64,000 bases of DNA from Deroplatys truncata (GCA_030765065.1 CM060975.1:107156094-107220093), one strand, 5' to 3'; positions 1 to 12,600 are shown, numbered from the stretch's first letter. Numbers and translations: made by a program. The notes: generated by a model from the letters alone, not told the origin.

Positions 1-392
1 ATTCCAGAAAATTCAAGATATACATTTATTTGTCATATAAACATATAATATATAGGGTATTTTAATCATAATCGTTAGAGCCAGTTTTGAGAAAATCCAG
101 CCTTTTTTTTTTAATAAAGTTCCATTTAAAGGGTAGTTGGGGTGGAGGGATTTTCTTGAAAATCTTTGTGTGGTATCTTCGGATGATACTGATCTTAAAT
201 ACCAAGTTTGGTATTTATCCGACTTTTCGTTTTATATTATGCTGTTCATACATACATACACACACGTAGATCTGTTTCTAAATACACTTGTTTTGGTGCC
301 TCAAAACATTTATTTCCGGTCTTAGTATGTAACATTTTTGGATTGAATGCAATACCTTCTCTACCTACTATATACGTGATATGAAAAGTTAA
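1..392 (+). repeat. R-family interspersed repeat, copy R1 (5' part outside window)
   Basis: This is the 3' half of an unclassified noncoding repeat found about ten times in the window. Shared landmarks in order are 'aaattcaagatatacattt', 'atcgttagagcc', 'ataccaagtttggtattta', a CA-rich tract after 'gctgttca', 'ctcaaaacat', 'tatttccgg' and a terminal 'ctctacctacta' motif. The window edge cuts off the 5' part. The short ORFs here are not conserved between copies, so I call it noncoding. Confidence 0.8.
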
Positions 393-644
393 AAGCGGAT
401 CGTTATGTGATGGCTTCGAGACTCTATACTCCTTGCATGACCCGGGAAAAAACAATTAGTGACTTACAATTTAAAATTACCTATGTGTTGAATTCGCATC
501 ACCTTCTCTACTCACCTTTCTGCAAACTATTTTCCAAGCGTTTATTCTTCTATCTCGTTCTTGTTAATACAGATAAACCTTCATTACTCATTTACTCATA
601 TCGTTGTAGATATAAAAAGAATGCAACAAAGCTAAAGCGATAAT

Positions 645-1625
645 CCAATATTTTCAAAGCCGATCGCCAGGCTGGCCACAAGGTTTTTAAGTAGTTCTTG
701 TGGTAGGGCGTTCCATTCCTCCACCAGTTGACAACTGTTGGATAGTCGTTAGTGCATCTGGATGTGCTGCAATGCATCTCCCCAAAACATCCCACACATG
801 TTCGATGGGATTTAAATCGGAGGAACGAGCAGGCCAGTCCATTCGCCGAATATCCTCTCGTTCCAAGAGATCCTCCACTTGTGCTGTTCGATGCGATCGC
901 GCATTGTCATCCATAAAAATGAAGCCAGGGCCGACTGCACTCCTGAAAAGACGCACATGGGAAAGGAGTACAGTATCACAATAACGTTGACCAGTGAGCG
1001 TACCGTGTTCAAAGATTTGAAGGTCGGTGCCTCCATGTAACATTATGCCTCCCCAAACCATAACACCTGGACCATCAAGACGACCTGTTCAAGGATGTTC
1101 CTGGGTTAATTACGTGTTCACACCTGTCGCCAGATGAGGGTACGTTCTATAATCACTACTTAGACTGATTCTGCTCTCATCTGAGAAGAGAACGCGACCC
1201 CATTCCTCGTTGGTCCAATTTTGATGCTCTTGGGACCATCGCAAACGGTGCCGCCGATGTGCGGATGCCAATGGAACACAACGTACTGACCGTCTGGCAA
1301 AGAGAACACCTCTGTGTAGCTGCCCTGTTAAATGTGGTTGCAATTGCACCCGGTGTTTGGCGTGGATCGCTTCTTGCCTGTTGCACGATGTAGCGATCAT
1401 CTGCTGCTGTAGTTGAGCGTGGTCAACCACCACCTCTCCTTGGGACAACAGTGCCTGTGGTTTGGAAAGTTCCCCATGCACGTGAAACAATGCTGTGAAC
1501 AATTCCAAACCCCTGAGCAACACTCGTCACACTTCGCCCTTCTTCCAGTTTCCCGTGTGAAGTAATCCAAATCGTGTCTATGGGTCATGTTGCAATGTAG
1601 AACACCACTACAGTGCACCGTAACA
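645..1625 (-). mobile_element. Decayed Tc1-like DNA transposon, element A
   Basis: The segment contains an almost full-length but broken Tc1-type transposase on the minus strand. I could not find matching terminal inverted repeats, so the borders are those of the recognisable coding homology and are uncertain by roughly 50-100 bp. The heavy decay (stops, frameshifts, lost ends) makes it one of the older DNA transposons in the window. Confidence 0.75.
655..1590 (-). pseudogene. Tc1-like transposase pseudogene (DD34E)
   Basis: A transposase of this type binds its element's ends and cuts and pastes at TA sites in the nucleus. Reading leftwards from about 1590, a helix-turn-helix region begins with THRHDLDYFTR, shifts frame, and continues with EEGRSVTSVAQ and SIVSRAWGTFQTTGT. 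The catalytic core follows in one frame: LFSDES (first Asp), GPGVMVWGGIM, FMDDNARSHRT (second Asp) and DWPARSSDLNPIEHVWD (Glu), with 34 residues between the second Asp and the Glu. Damage includes a frameshift after the N-terminal motif, a stop after the GGG linker, stops near 1110 and 1092, apparent loss of the residues usually following the first Asp, and a frayed C terminus. It cannot encode a working enzyme. Confidence 0.85.
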
Positions 1626-2558
1626 GCTCGCTAATTGCCACACACCGTCTTGTCGTGTTTCGTCAACTGCCTCGTGTTGCGGGACCAGAACCATTTGTCA
1701 CTATAGGCTCGCTACACTCACGCCATGTGACGTCTAGCTTTCTGTGTACGCGTGAGAGACCTCTGGCAACATGCTCCCGCACCTTCATCTACTTCCACCA
1801 AGTAGTTCATTCGTTATGTTACTTTACCCATCTCGTCCTTAGGTTTTGCACACAGCTATCTGCATACTGATTCTAAGCTCCCATATTTTAGAGTGCATGT
1901 TTATCATTGTAGTAGAGGAAGAGATTGTGCGGCCTTTAGATTAGGTAGACTTTTTATTGATTTAAACATATAATGTGTACTGTGTACCTGTAGATTCGTT
2001 AATAGAGTGTCGGAGAGCTAGATGGATCAAATAACTATACATTAAATTCGGTGTAAGTATTATGCGTATAGAGCAGTGTGTTCACTGGCGTAACAGATAC
2101 ATCATTGCACTGTAATATTATGTGAAAGTTGCAGTGCAAAAACCAAGGGAACGCACATAGTGCATCATAGATTTCCCAAAAAACCGGTTTCTGCATGCTA
2201 TGAGCTACATATGCATATGGTAAAGTGAATAGCATAATTATAGTGCTATTTAGACTACTATTTTGGTTCAAGTTACTTTTAAAATTTGAATAATTATTTT
2301 AGTAAACCATTTGCTATAATTTCAAACTAAATATGACAGGCGTTAAACTTTATAATCTCCCCACTCTAAGTTCCTTTTCTTGTACTTATTGTTTCAAGTA
2401 GTTTATGGCTTATTTACTAAAATAAATGATATAATGTGAAGGTTTTGCTTAAACTGTAATTTATTTTTAAATACAAAGTAAAATACATATTAATTAGAAT
2501 TGCAACATTATAATTATAAAAACTTCCGGCTTTGATACTTAGGAATATAGTAATTTAC
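1626..2558. other. No recognised gene or repeat
   Basis: AT-rich DNA with only short, unconserved ORFs. The first 150-200 bp may hold the lost end of the neighbouring Tc1-like element, but I see no matching inverted repeat. Confidence 0.5.
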
Positions 2559-2581
2559 GACTACTACTACGACTACTACTT

Positions 2582-2627
<46 letters not shown>

Positions 2628-2645
2628 GACTATTACTACTACTAC
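2559..2645. repeat. (ACT)n microsatellite
   Basis: About 87 bp of ACT/CTA triplets with a few interruptions (acg, ttc, att). Confidence 0.95.
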
Positions 2646-2719
2646 ATGTATTATGCTATTGGTCTATTCTGAACTCAAACACCATATCATCTCGTCATGG
2701 GTCAACCAATATTTGTTCT

Positions 2720-3135
2720 CTCAGTAGGATGGTCTTCAAGGGCAAGCTTTCTCTAGTTCCCGAGGTTGCGGCTTCAAACTCGGAGGAGGGCGGTGGATTT
2801 TTTTGGGCCTAAAATGCTTATTATGGCTTCAATTGGAAGGAAAGTAAAGTCGGTGGTCCCGTGTCATAGATTAACGCCACGTAACAGAACCTCAAGCCTG
2901 ATGAAAAGGCTTCGAAGCAAAATTTCCGGTGTTTCACCCCAATATAGATGGGACGCTAAGAACCTTATAGTTAGAGAGCGTCCATAAATAAAACTCAATT
3001 TAATTTAAGGGCAAGCTTTGGAATTCTGTTGTCATTTATCCTTAGATAAATTTCTCCAATTTACTCTGTTTTGGAAATTATATAATTCAATGAATCCACA
3101 TTTAATTGCTGTCTTATTTCGTCAAACAAATCAAG
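2720..3135 (-). pseudogene. LINE ORF2 C-terminal fragment, split by a SINE
   Basis: On the minus strand this reads DEIRQ, then INDNRIPKLALEDHPT, the region after the reverse-transcriptase domain of a non-LTR retrotransposon. The same segment occurs at about 57985-58350 with MNDNRIPKLTLEYHPT. Here it is interrupted by a SINE at 2751-3006. Stops are present, so it is a relic. Confidence 0.65.
2751..3006 (+). mobile_element. tRNA-derived SINE, family S1, 5'-truncated copy
   Basis: The copy runs from the middle of the tRNA-like head (ctctagttcccgaggttgcg, then a degenerate B box ggcttcaaactc) through the family body (cggtggattttt, ggaaggaaagtaaag, ggtcccgtgtc, cctcaagcctgat, gggacgctaag) to the tail gagcgtccataaataaaa. 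It lacks the first ~35 bp, including the A box. The flanks are a perfect 13-bp duplication, aagggcaagcttt, at 2738-2750 and 3007-3019. 5' truncation plus a long duplication is the signature of LINE-driven target-primed insertion. Confidence 0.9.
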
Positions 3136-3320
3136 AGTCCGCAAATATGAGATTCTTGCGAACTGTGATTGGCTATCAAAGAGTAGATAAAAATAAATAT
3201 AAAAGCACTAGAAAAGAGTTAGGATATTCAGCAGTTACTGAGAAAATATGGCAATACCAAAACTTTTATGAACATATTTTAAGAAAAGAAGACCATCGAC
3301 TGCCCTAAAAATTATATAGC
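3135..3320 (+). pseudogene. LINE ORF2 C-terminal fragment, plus strand
   Basis: An open stretch ending at 3308 contains MRFLRTVIGYQRVDKNK, then KELGYSAVTEKIWQYQNFYEHIL and DHRLP when read in sequence. This is the conserved tail after the reverse-transcriptase domain in many insect LINEs. It abuts a minus-strand fragment that covers the same protein region, so these are two separate pieces in opposite orientation. The reverse-transcriptase core and upstream parts are missing. Confidence 0.65.
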
Positions 3321-3690
3321 GTCTTTCAGAAGCAAAGAATAATAAAAATAAAAATAAAATTAACTAATTTTTTAAAGACTTCACGTCAAACTTAATACTT
3401 TGAAAGGAAAATTTTACAAAAACGAAACAAAATGTTCAGCCGCTAGCCTATAGGGTGTGACGTCATGGACAAAAGTTTTAAACGGCAGCATATATATATA
3501 TATATATGTATTCCCCTGAAAGGTAGTTATCCTATTTAGTTGCATGAACAATTTCACTTGTTTCATAAAAAGGTTTTGTTGTTGTTTGGTAATTTCATTT
3601 TAAGATCTCAGCGTTGTAGACTAGCTTTCTTTGGCCATGGGTGTAATTACTGTTTCACCTTCTCTGTAAGCGAGCTCTAAGAGACCTAGT
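3321..3690. other. No recognised gene; short (TA)n
   Basis: AT-rich DNA. A short (TA)n run lies at about 3490-3507. Nothing else recognisable. Confidence 0.5.
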
Positions 3691-4330
3691 TTCATCTTGT
3701 TATTTCATCCCATATCTCTAAGCAAGAGCTTAAGCCAAAAGTAGAAGAAAGAGATAAAAAGAAGTTGGTTATTAACACGAATAACTAAGGCGAGAGCCAA
3801 AGAAAAGGTTCTAAGAAAGCGGACAAAAGAGTTGGGGAGTTTTTGAGACAGTATATAAATAGCTGGCCTGAGAGTCGACGGCGGCAATAGAGGAGGGCTT
3901 GGCAGGTCATGAAAGTGTCTTTCTTCCTTTTTCGACTCAAACAGCCATCCAATTTCTGCAGGCACATTCCTTGCCCCCCGGCTCCCCCTTTGGGGCCCGC
4001 TCCCTGTATAAAGTGGCCGCCCACTGCACTAAAAATCTTCTTTGCATCCACAACTCCTTAAGAAGAAGTGGAGCACGTCCACTTGCAGCCAGTGGTGCGG
4101 ATGAGACTGTTGCAATTATCTTTTCTACTTTTACTCAGGGATGTCCCTCTAGCACCACCATATCGTCATATAGCAACACACTATTATCATCAAATATATT
4201 GCGGCACATAGTGTTGACATGCCTTGCCTACCATAATCGTATACTAAGTTGTATACTTGCAAATACTTTAGCAAATACTGTTCTAGGTGTTAATTCTTTA
4301 AGTGTTAACATTTCTAGGAGTGTATAGTGG
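3690..4330. other. GC-richer single-copy-looking segment with a TATA-like motif
   Basis: Between 3855 and 4130 the sequence is more GC-rich than its surroundings and has no match elsewhere in the window. A TATA-like motif (agtatataaatagc) sits near 3850, and a plus-strand ORF of 142 codons runs from 3899 to 4327. I recognise no domain in that ORF. It could be a fragment of a host transcription unit, but there is no further support. Confidence 0.25.
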
Positions 4331-4482
4331 TTTAATAGACCGTGATTATATGAGCATTAGGGGTTCAAGTGTCAGAAGTCTTGCGCAGCCTCCCTAAAGG
4401 GTAAAGAGACAGCGCTAAGGCTTCAATAGCGGCATATGGGGTTAAGCTAAAAACATCAAAGGCAACATTTGCTGAAGTATAC

Positions 4483-4483
<1 letters not shown>

Positions 4484-4526
<43 letters not shown>
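4484..4526. repeat. (ATT)n microsatellite
   Basis: About 14 uninterrupted TTA triplets. Confidence 0.95.
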
Positions 4527-4789
4527 AATTTTACAACGTAGAACTCATTTTAAGCAGGTATGATATGTGTTTAAATTACGAAAATGAAAGTAAAATTGAA
4601 TTATGCAGATTTCAATTTGTGATACAACGCAAAGAATATTTAAAAAGAAAAAAAGGAAAGAAGCAAATATAGAAGTGTACAATGTAACGACAGGGCCTCT
4701 AATACTCTTTTGGGACTACGTACCCACAAAAAAATCAAATGAATATAATATATTATAAGGGGGGAAAATCAAGTGATTTAAAGGCTGCA

Positions 4790-5013
4790 CCAGGTTAGAA
4801 CGATTAGGAAACGAAGATAAAAGGAAATAGTCAAAAACAGATTTATTAAGCAGTAAAATAGGTATTCAACAGTAGAATTCGCTTGAAAATTTTATAAGAG
4901 TGGAGGAAAACATCCCTTAACTATGGACCTAGCGGAACATGGAAAAGAGGGCGACCCAAGAAGCTCTGAAGAATCTGTGAGACCATAGGCAAGTAAGCCT
5001 AATTCTTGGAATG
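4790..5013 (+). pseudogene. LINE ORF2 3'-end fragment
   Basis: In one plus-strand frame near 4925-4990 the sequence reads GTWKRGRPKKL, a stop, then RICETIGK. The GRPKKRW-type basic motif is the usual C-terminal end of the LINE ORF2 family also seen at 22320-22800 and 24885-24975. It is followed at once by an (ATT)n tract, which may be the LINE's simple-repeat tail. Upstream coding sequence is lost or too decayed to read. Confidence 0.5.
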
Positions 5014-5014
5014 A

Positions 5015-5049
<35 letters not shown>
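5014..5049. repeat. (ATT)n microsatellite at LINE fragment end
   Basis: About 12 ATT triplets directly after the LINE-like end. Confidence 0.9.
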
Positions 5050-5050
<1 letters not shown>

Positions 5051-8000
5051 GAAAACGTGGGAAAATATGTTCCATCCTTATAAAAGCATTTTTTGGCATA
5101 AATTTCTCAATAAACGGCTAATCTTACCCCTAAAAATAATCAGGAGTGGAATTAGATAGAGAAAGGGAATGGGAGAGAGAGAAAGGATGAGAAAGGGAGA
5201 GAGAAACAGACACATCATATATTTCCAGAGCTTGGCTGCCCGAAAACGTATCCAGCCAAATCCACCCAATCAGGCAGTATTGTCTTGACTACCGTTGTCG
5301 TTATAATACGGTATTAAAGTTAAGAGGAAGAGCGGAACTTTAGTACTTAACAAAGCACTATCGTCCGTCTGAGGTGAAGTTAACGCAACAATTTTAGACT
5401 TATTATTGTTATTATAATAATATTATTGCTGTTGTTGTTACAACGCGGCTATACGAATATCCTGCTGAAACTTATTTTCTAAGGCTTTCTGTCTTCTAAT
5501 GTTTATTCAATGCCATGAATCAGTACTTTGTTTTAGCTTTTTAAAGATACCAGTCCATCACAGAATCACATCCAAGACAAAATATTTGCAGTTGAAGCTG
5601 CGGTTGAGGCGTCGTCTGGCTGCTTCCAAAAGCAACGAACATACATTCTCACTTCTAAGTTTACGTTTCATGAAAAGAATAACTTGAAATTTTCTAGGTT
5701 GTTGTACATTTCTTAAGCTCGTAATGCTGGATACTGGACAGTAGTTAAACAAGGCGTTAAGGGGCAGTGGAAACAAAGTTGCAATCTCCTGTGAGATATA
5801 TTATTCTTCAAAAGTTTAAGGATTATCGATGAACCTGCTGAGCGATAAATACTTAACTAACATACACAATTATAATTATATTGCAAAACGTTATGATCAT
5901 GTTAGTAGAATAAAAATTGACACAGTTAAAATTGGTCTAAGTTGATATTGATGATTTTATTGATGGTGATGATTCAGTTTGCTTAGTGCGATTGTTGGAA
6001 ATTATAACATAACGTACAGAAGTAATATCTTATGAAGAGGAGAGCGTATTGAATTATCATCACTGCTGCCTATTTCTATTTTCTCCATGTTTAAGAGTGA
6101 ATGTAAATCTTCAGGAAGTCATTGGAGATCGTATGAGGTTTGAAACCTATAATAGTATTCAGTATTCATAGATTTGAAAATGCCTTTTCAATATTTGCAT
6201 TAAGAAATTCCTGTATAGGTTTTTGCAGTTAATGAGTATAATTCACTATATCCCATAGAACCGCCATGGTAGAACCGTTTGTTTATTTGTTTCTTTAGTA
6301 AGTCGTACTCAAGGAGAGCAGGAGGTGCTTGGGTGGTTTTAGGGACCAAGTCCAGTAAAGAGAAAAGAAGGCTTGATTAAAGCTGATATAATGTAAACCT
6401 CTCTTGTTGTGAATCTCTTTCTTTCCGCTTTTAGGACTATTTATGTAATAATTAGGGTGGAAACTTTTACCAAAACACAGTTACTTTGTTACTGGAGTAT
6501 TCGACAATGCTCTGGAGCAATGTTGCATAATATTTGTTTTTAAAGAGACACACGGTTACAAACTCTAAAGCCCTTGGCTAGATCTTCAACATCTTGACAA
6601 AGGAGTTTGACAATATGGCTCTTGATAAGCGATATTATTGTTTCTTGTGTAAGAATCGAGGTAGATGTCCTCTTTTTATATTCTTTATTGCTTCAAGGTT
6701 ATCTTCCTAACAGTTGCATTTATCCACTATTACAAATTAGCTCACATTGAAAATTTATGACGTACGCCTTTGTACATACGTTCACAAGGTTAATACATGA
6801 ACCACGAATACCATTACAAGATAAAAACATTGACAGTCTAAGAATAGTAATTATGTATTTTCCATAGGTTTTAAAATGTTTTTATGTTACATACAGTTAT
6901 TGCAGTTTTCTCTTCCAGATATATTTGTAACTTTGTTTGATTTTTGTTTCCGTTTCGTTTATTGATATTTCGTTGGTTTTTAGGTTGTTTAACACATGTT
7001 TTTGTTTATTTAACAAAGTAATTATCAAAAGTATATCATAATCCTGACACATTCACACATACCATTTGAAAATGTTGAAATTTGGATGAAAAGAAGGAAA
7101 ATATGTTGCCACTACTGTACATTGAGAATGTTAGATACAAATTAACATCTCCTGGTGTGACAGTGACGTCCCGCAGCTTATAAATGATATTGTACTTTCT
7201 TGTATTTGGTGCTAACATCTGTAGTTACGCCACTGCGAACACACATACAAACAATTTTCCTTGAGTTCTATTACCCAATTCATGGAAAATTGGAGCCGAC
7301 TGACAAAGAAAGAGAAAGAGAGGGAGGAGAGAGCTACAACACTACGCAGTGAAAGAGAGAGGGAGTAAAATTTCCCTTGCCCTGAATGTTCCCTCTCTCC
7401 CCCGGAGTCCCATGAATCTAAGTTACTGCTATCCCTACAGGCGGCAAGCAGGAGGATGGTGTTGTGTGCATCAAGGAAAAAGGAGAAAGAAATAAGCGGG
7501 ATATGGAAGAAGGAACAACTCCGCCTGAGCGAAGCCTACCTTCCGCTACCCACATTTAGTCCAGGGAATGACTTGTAGTGCTGGTTGAGACACTTCAGTG
7601 TTGCTATGCCCTCTCCAGCCGGAACTGGAAACTTTCCATGTTTCGCGCACTTTCCGTTTTAAATCATTCGTAAATTTATTACATAAGATTGAAATCTTTA
7701 CTCTATAATATCTATTTGTCCCAATAAAGGCAGTAATTGTAACTAATATCTGCTTGGGAACTAAGTTCGTACCTTTACGCCCTTTGAGAAAGGAAATCGC
7801 CTATAGATTCTACTTACCCGCTGCGCAGCGGAGACAGAGAAGTTGCCGATCGGTCCCAGCCTTGAAACTGCGACTTCATGAGACAAATCTGAAACTAGCT
7901 TAACTCTACATCCGATAGCGCATTGCCAACATCCCTTGTAATACCATGCATCAGAGTGTTCATTTAACAAATAATGACAATGGGCTCCCCCAGTCACAAT

Positions 8001-8446
8001 ATTCCATAATGTAATCACATATTTGCTGTATCTGCGCTTTTACGGTGTTTTTCTACGGTTCTGTGAATGCTTTAACTTCCATTTCAGTAAGTTCTAGACA
8101 TTAATCACGGAAATTAGGAAGAAGAACAAGTCTGGACTCGTAAGTACTGATTTTTTATTGGTCATGATCGAAGAAAAATGTTATATATTTTATGACTGTG
8201 CATCGCTGCTTTTAGTTATTACTGAGTAACACGAAGTTATAAAATATTTGCTAATATTTAACCTATCAATCACGTGAACGTCTAGGTTGAATTATTCTAC
8301 TTCAGTTTTAAGACTACATTCATAAACAATATACAAATTTGGAAAATATGAGGAATATTGCGCTTTTGCATAATAATGGGCTTTCGCTAAATATTAAGTA
8401 GTTTTTCTTTCCAAAGATACCAAAATCCATACTGATCAATTTAATA
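5050..8446. other. Long stretch with no recognised gene
   Basis: No protein motif or terminal repeat was recognised. Purine-rich GA tracts lie at about 5158-5215 and 7301-7371, with an imperfect ATT tract near 5398-5425. A slightly GC-richer patch at 7430-7640 is unassigned. All ORFs are under 90 codons and unremarkable. Confidence 0.5.
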
Positions 8447-9695
8447 CAAATACGTGATCAAACGTATCCGGACACCTAGCTGAAATGACGTACAAGTTCG
8501 TGGCGCCCTCCATCGATAATGCTGGAAGTCAATATGGTGTTGTCCCACTCTTAGCCTTGATGACAGCGTTCACTCTCGCAGGCATACTTTCAATCAGGTG
8601 CTGGAAGGTTTCTTGGGGAATGGCAGCCCATTCTTCACGGAGTGCGGAACGAGGTGAGGTATCGATGTAGGTCGGTGAGGCCTGGCACGAAGTCGGCGTT
8701 CCAAAACATCCCAAAGGTGTTCTATAGGATTCAAGTCAGGACTCTGTGCAGGCCAGTCCATTACAGGGATGTTATTGTCGTGTAACCACTCCGCCACAGC
8801 CCGTGCAGTATGAACAGGTGCTCGATCGTGTTGAAAGATGCAATCACCATCATCCCCGAATTGCTCTTCAACAGCGGGAAGCAGAAAGGTACTTAAAATA
8901 TCAATGTAGGTCTGCGCTGTGATCGTGTCACGCAAAACGAAAAGCGGTGCAAGCCCTCTCCAGGAAAAACACGACCACACCATAACACCACCACCTCCGA
9001 ATTTTACTTTTGGCACTACACACGCTGGCAGATGACGTTCACCGGGCATTCGCCATACCTACACCCTGCCATCGGATCGCCACATTGTGTACCGTGATTC
9101 GTCACTCCACACAACGTTTTGCCACTGCTCAATCGTGTAATGTTGTCGCTCCTTACACCAAGCGAGGCGTCGTTTGGCATTTTCCTGCGTGATGTGTGGC
9201 TTATGAGCAGCCGCTCGACCATGGAATCCAAGGTTTCTCACCTCACGCCTAACTGTTATAGTACTTGGAGTGGATCCTGATGCAATTTGTAATTCCTGTG
9301 TGATGGTCTGGATAGATGTTTTCCTATTACTCTTTACGACCCTCTTCAAATGTCGGCGGTCTCTGTCAGTCAACAGACGAGGTCGCCCTGTATGCTTTTG
9401 TGCTGTACATGTCCCTTCACATTTTCACTTCACTATCACATCAGAAACAGTGGACCTAGGGATGTTTAGGAGTGTGAAAATCTCGCGTACAGACTTCTGA
9501 CACAAGTCACACCCAATCACCTGACCACATTCGAAGTCCATGAGTTCCACGGAACGTCCCATTCTGCTGTTTCACGATGTCTAATGACTACTGAGGTCGC
9601 GGATAATGAGTACCAGGCAGTAGGTGGCAGTACAATGCACCTAAGATGAAAAATGTATGTTTGTAGGATGTCCGGATACTTTTGATCACATAGTG
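8447..9695 (-). mobile_element. Tc1-like DNA transposon, element B (complete, inactive)
   Basis: The element is 1249 bp and flanked by TA at 8445-8446 and 9696-9697. Its terminal inverted repeats are about 29 bp: the left contains gtgatcaaacgtatccggac and the right, read in reverse complement, contains gtgatcaaaagtatccggac. A single transposase gene fills the minus strand. Both ends and the full coding length survive, but the gene carries two stops and one frameshift. Confidence 0.95.
8529..9562 (-). pseudogene. Tc1-like transposase pseudogene (DD34E)
   Basis: The reading frame starts at the ATG at 9562 (MGRSVELMDFECG), close to the right end as expected for this family. The N-terminal part is a paired-type helix-turn-helix (IFTLLNIPRSTVSDVIVK). 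An in-frame TGA follows at 9425-9427, where family members usually have Trp. Next come TGRPRLLTDRDRR, then VVWSDESRYT (first Asp), a TAG at 9059-9061 in place of a likely Tyr, the [12 protein letters not shown] motif, [12 protein letters not shown] (second Asp) and [17 protein letters not shown] (Glu), with 34 residues between the second Asp and the Glu. A frameshift near 8640-8680 separates the C terminus ([19 protein letters not shown]). Length is about 345 codons, normal for Tc1. Only three lesions separate it from an open frame, so it is much younger than element A. Confidence 0.95.
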
Positions 9696-12600
9696 TAAGT
9701 TTACTGAGTCTTTAACAGCTGTAGGCATATTAAATCATCACTTGATGTAAAGCTTCTTTGCTCATAAATTTCTTAAGCAGATATTACATATACTCTATTG
9801 GAAATTTATTTTGTATTTGCCAAATTTTGAGTAAAATTTGTATAAAGTAAATTTAAGGTAAAATAAGTAAATTATGTATTTAATAATGATCACTACCTTA
9901 TAAATACCGACATTATAATGAACCAGAATACCTGTACTGTTATTATTTTCAGCATCTATAGCTTCATTAAAACTTCTTGTGTTCACCACAACTATAAAAA
10001 ATTGAATTTCATTTGCTTTGTTTTTAGCAAAACACTAAGAGTGAGATTACTCACCTTCTGGACCTATTTTCGCGAATGCAGAGGAAGATAGAAAAACACT
10101 ATTACAATACAAATCGGCTGTAAAAAGTTGTGATTTACACACTGTTGGACATGTTCTGGGAGTGATTTTACCTATTTTATGCTCCCCGCTATACTACTTG
10201 AGGCACTACAAGATTGTCCCGCAGGAGGGATAATAGTTGCACTTTCTACCTCCCTGAGATCTAATGCATCTCAGTGCCATTTACTTACGATGGCGTTGCC
10301 AGAAGCAATGACACTGTGCATGCGCGCACGTCTCTACAGAGATTCGCGCATTATTAGTGTAATTATTCTCATCTCTGCCGGTATAGCTCCATTTTTTTAA
10401 AAGCTTTTTGTCCACAACCTATTGAAAAGTAAGAAAGTCACGTTATATGAAATATATTACATAAAATCGAAAGTTTATGTACATATCCCGAAATATATTA
10501 ATTGCTTTCTGAAGTGTGTGGTTAGTAAACTATGACACTGGTCTAAAATAGACATCTCGAGAACCGGTTTCAGGGCAAAACCATTGCTTTAATGTTTGGG
10601 ACGAAAGCCGATGACTTATGAAAGCATATTTTGCGAATGGGTGTACTCAAATTATGCACATATGTATTTTAAACCTTGTTTTCGAAAACCAAAAGTTTTT
10701 GCTTATACAACGTACTCAACCATTACAATTGGAAACGTTCTCTCGTCCAGTCTACACAGCGGGCATGATTGAAACCTAAAGCATTCGTTGTTAAATGGTC
10801 TGAACATAGGGTCCGAAAATTAAAATTAAATTTCGCGTAGCTTAGCGTTGGGAAGGAGCCGTTAAGCTCCAAGAGATTTACTTTAAATTAATTAAGGCTT
10901 GAAAAGTAACTGTCAGTTAAGTAACTCTGAATTATTTTTAAGGTCATTCTCGGTGACGTAGTTCGGAAGCCTGAGTATAACTTTAAGCACATGAGTCATG
11001 TATTGCTACATGTTACAAATCAGCTTTGCACATACTTTGGATATGCGATGCATTTTAGATTGCAATTGAATACTTTAATAATGAAAATGATGAGAGGGTA
11101 GTTTAAGGCAAGGAAATAGCATATTACATGTTATTATACTACACCGAATGTTATTCTGTATTATGTAAGGAGTGCATGGGGACAAAGGTAATCATTTCAA
11201 CGGCCAAATTACAGTCTCGTAGAAGTTTATACAACGAAAGCAGGAAACGGTCACGTAGGCAAAGTCCAGGTTTCAGTAAGCCCTGAGTGAGGTTTTGAAT
11301 TACTAAAAATACTCCCAGGCTATTTATCTTTCACTTTTGATTGTCTGCATGTCACTAAATTTTCTGTTCTGTCCTCTGTATTGATCGGTTTTAAGTTTGT
11401 AATCTTATCTTGTGTTTAATAAATTCTGATACTGTTTAGGGGCGACGAATAAGAATAAACAATTATCACAAACTGATTTAAGAGTTAATTTATTGTTTTT
11501 TTCATAATTTTAATATAATACTAAGATACAGTAAACTCATAATATTAATGCAATTTTAATGCAGCCAATATTATCACTTATGAGGTCAGTTATGCAGAGT
11601 GGTAGGACCTTAAGTATAGTAAATTCTATTTCAAGAACTTTTTTTTGTAGCTGTGAAAATAATTGCGGCTAGTTCCCATGGGATGGGAGTAGTGTTGTCC
11701 GCTTCACATTCCAGAATTCCTGAATTCGTTTCTCAGAGGGGTAGGTTACGTGTATAAGGCTTCTTTGCCAAGGTTTTCACTTATCCACAGAAGACATAAG
11801 CTCCACGGTTGCTGAACTCATATCAGCATCATTTCATTTATTTCGTTCATTCATCTTTCGATATGAGAGGTGAAGGAACTAAAATGTCTCAAAAAAGAAT
11901 GAAACCTCTTTCACATTTGGTGGTAGGAAGTTTATTTCATGAAGCAGTCTACTGTAGCGAACTGTAAAGTATTTTGTATTCAAAAAGGTGACTTTGTCAT
12001 TAAAGGGAGTTAATAAGATCCTGAAATACGAAATTGAACACAAGAACGTGTCACGCCACTGGGACTCTCACGGTCTCCTAAGGAAGGAGGTAAAGGATGC
12101 GCAGGGTTAAGAAGAAGAAAGAGAAGCAGCGGGCAGGAATATTAGAGTATATACACTCCTATTCTCAGGCTCCATCAAGGAAAAAAAGGAGAACCTTTTA
12201 ATTCCGCTATACATAGCCTTTTTTCTCCCCGTTCTGTTTCAATGGTCTTCCTTGCCCTCTCTGCTTTCATCCTGTTATCTCCCTCTTCTGCTTTTGTGCT
12301 GGTGTGAGCAGAACGTCCATAAATCCGATCTTTCACCTTCTGTCCCCGTGCCCTTGAGTTACAGTACAGAAATGGCCATAAGACTCCAAGCATCGCTTGC
12401 TGCTTTCCTAAATTTGCTTCATTTAACGTTTGGATAGCTGGCAGGATTGCCAACCTTTCCGTGATCGCAGAAACTCCAGTACGCCGTAAAGAATATCAGC
12501 ACATTGGATAATAAAAGCAAAGAAATAAGAAACACTATTTTCAGAATTAAAGTTTTCTACAACGACATACGAGTACTTCACAAACCGAATAACACGTGCT

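Noticed and set aside
2720-3320. A single LINE insertion with an inverted 5' part (twin priming)
   Set aside because: The minus and plus fragments cover the same protein region instead of adjacent regions, so they must be two separate inserts.
3899-4327. 142-codon ORF on the plus strand as a host gene
   Set aside because: No recognisable domain, no splice or codon-bias support, and it is partly antisense to other ORFs. Kept only as a GC-richer segment.
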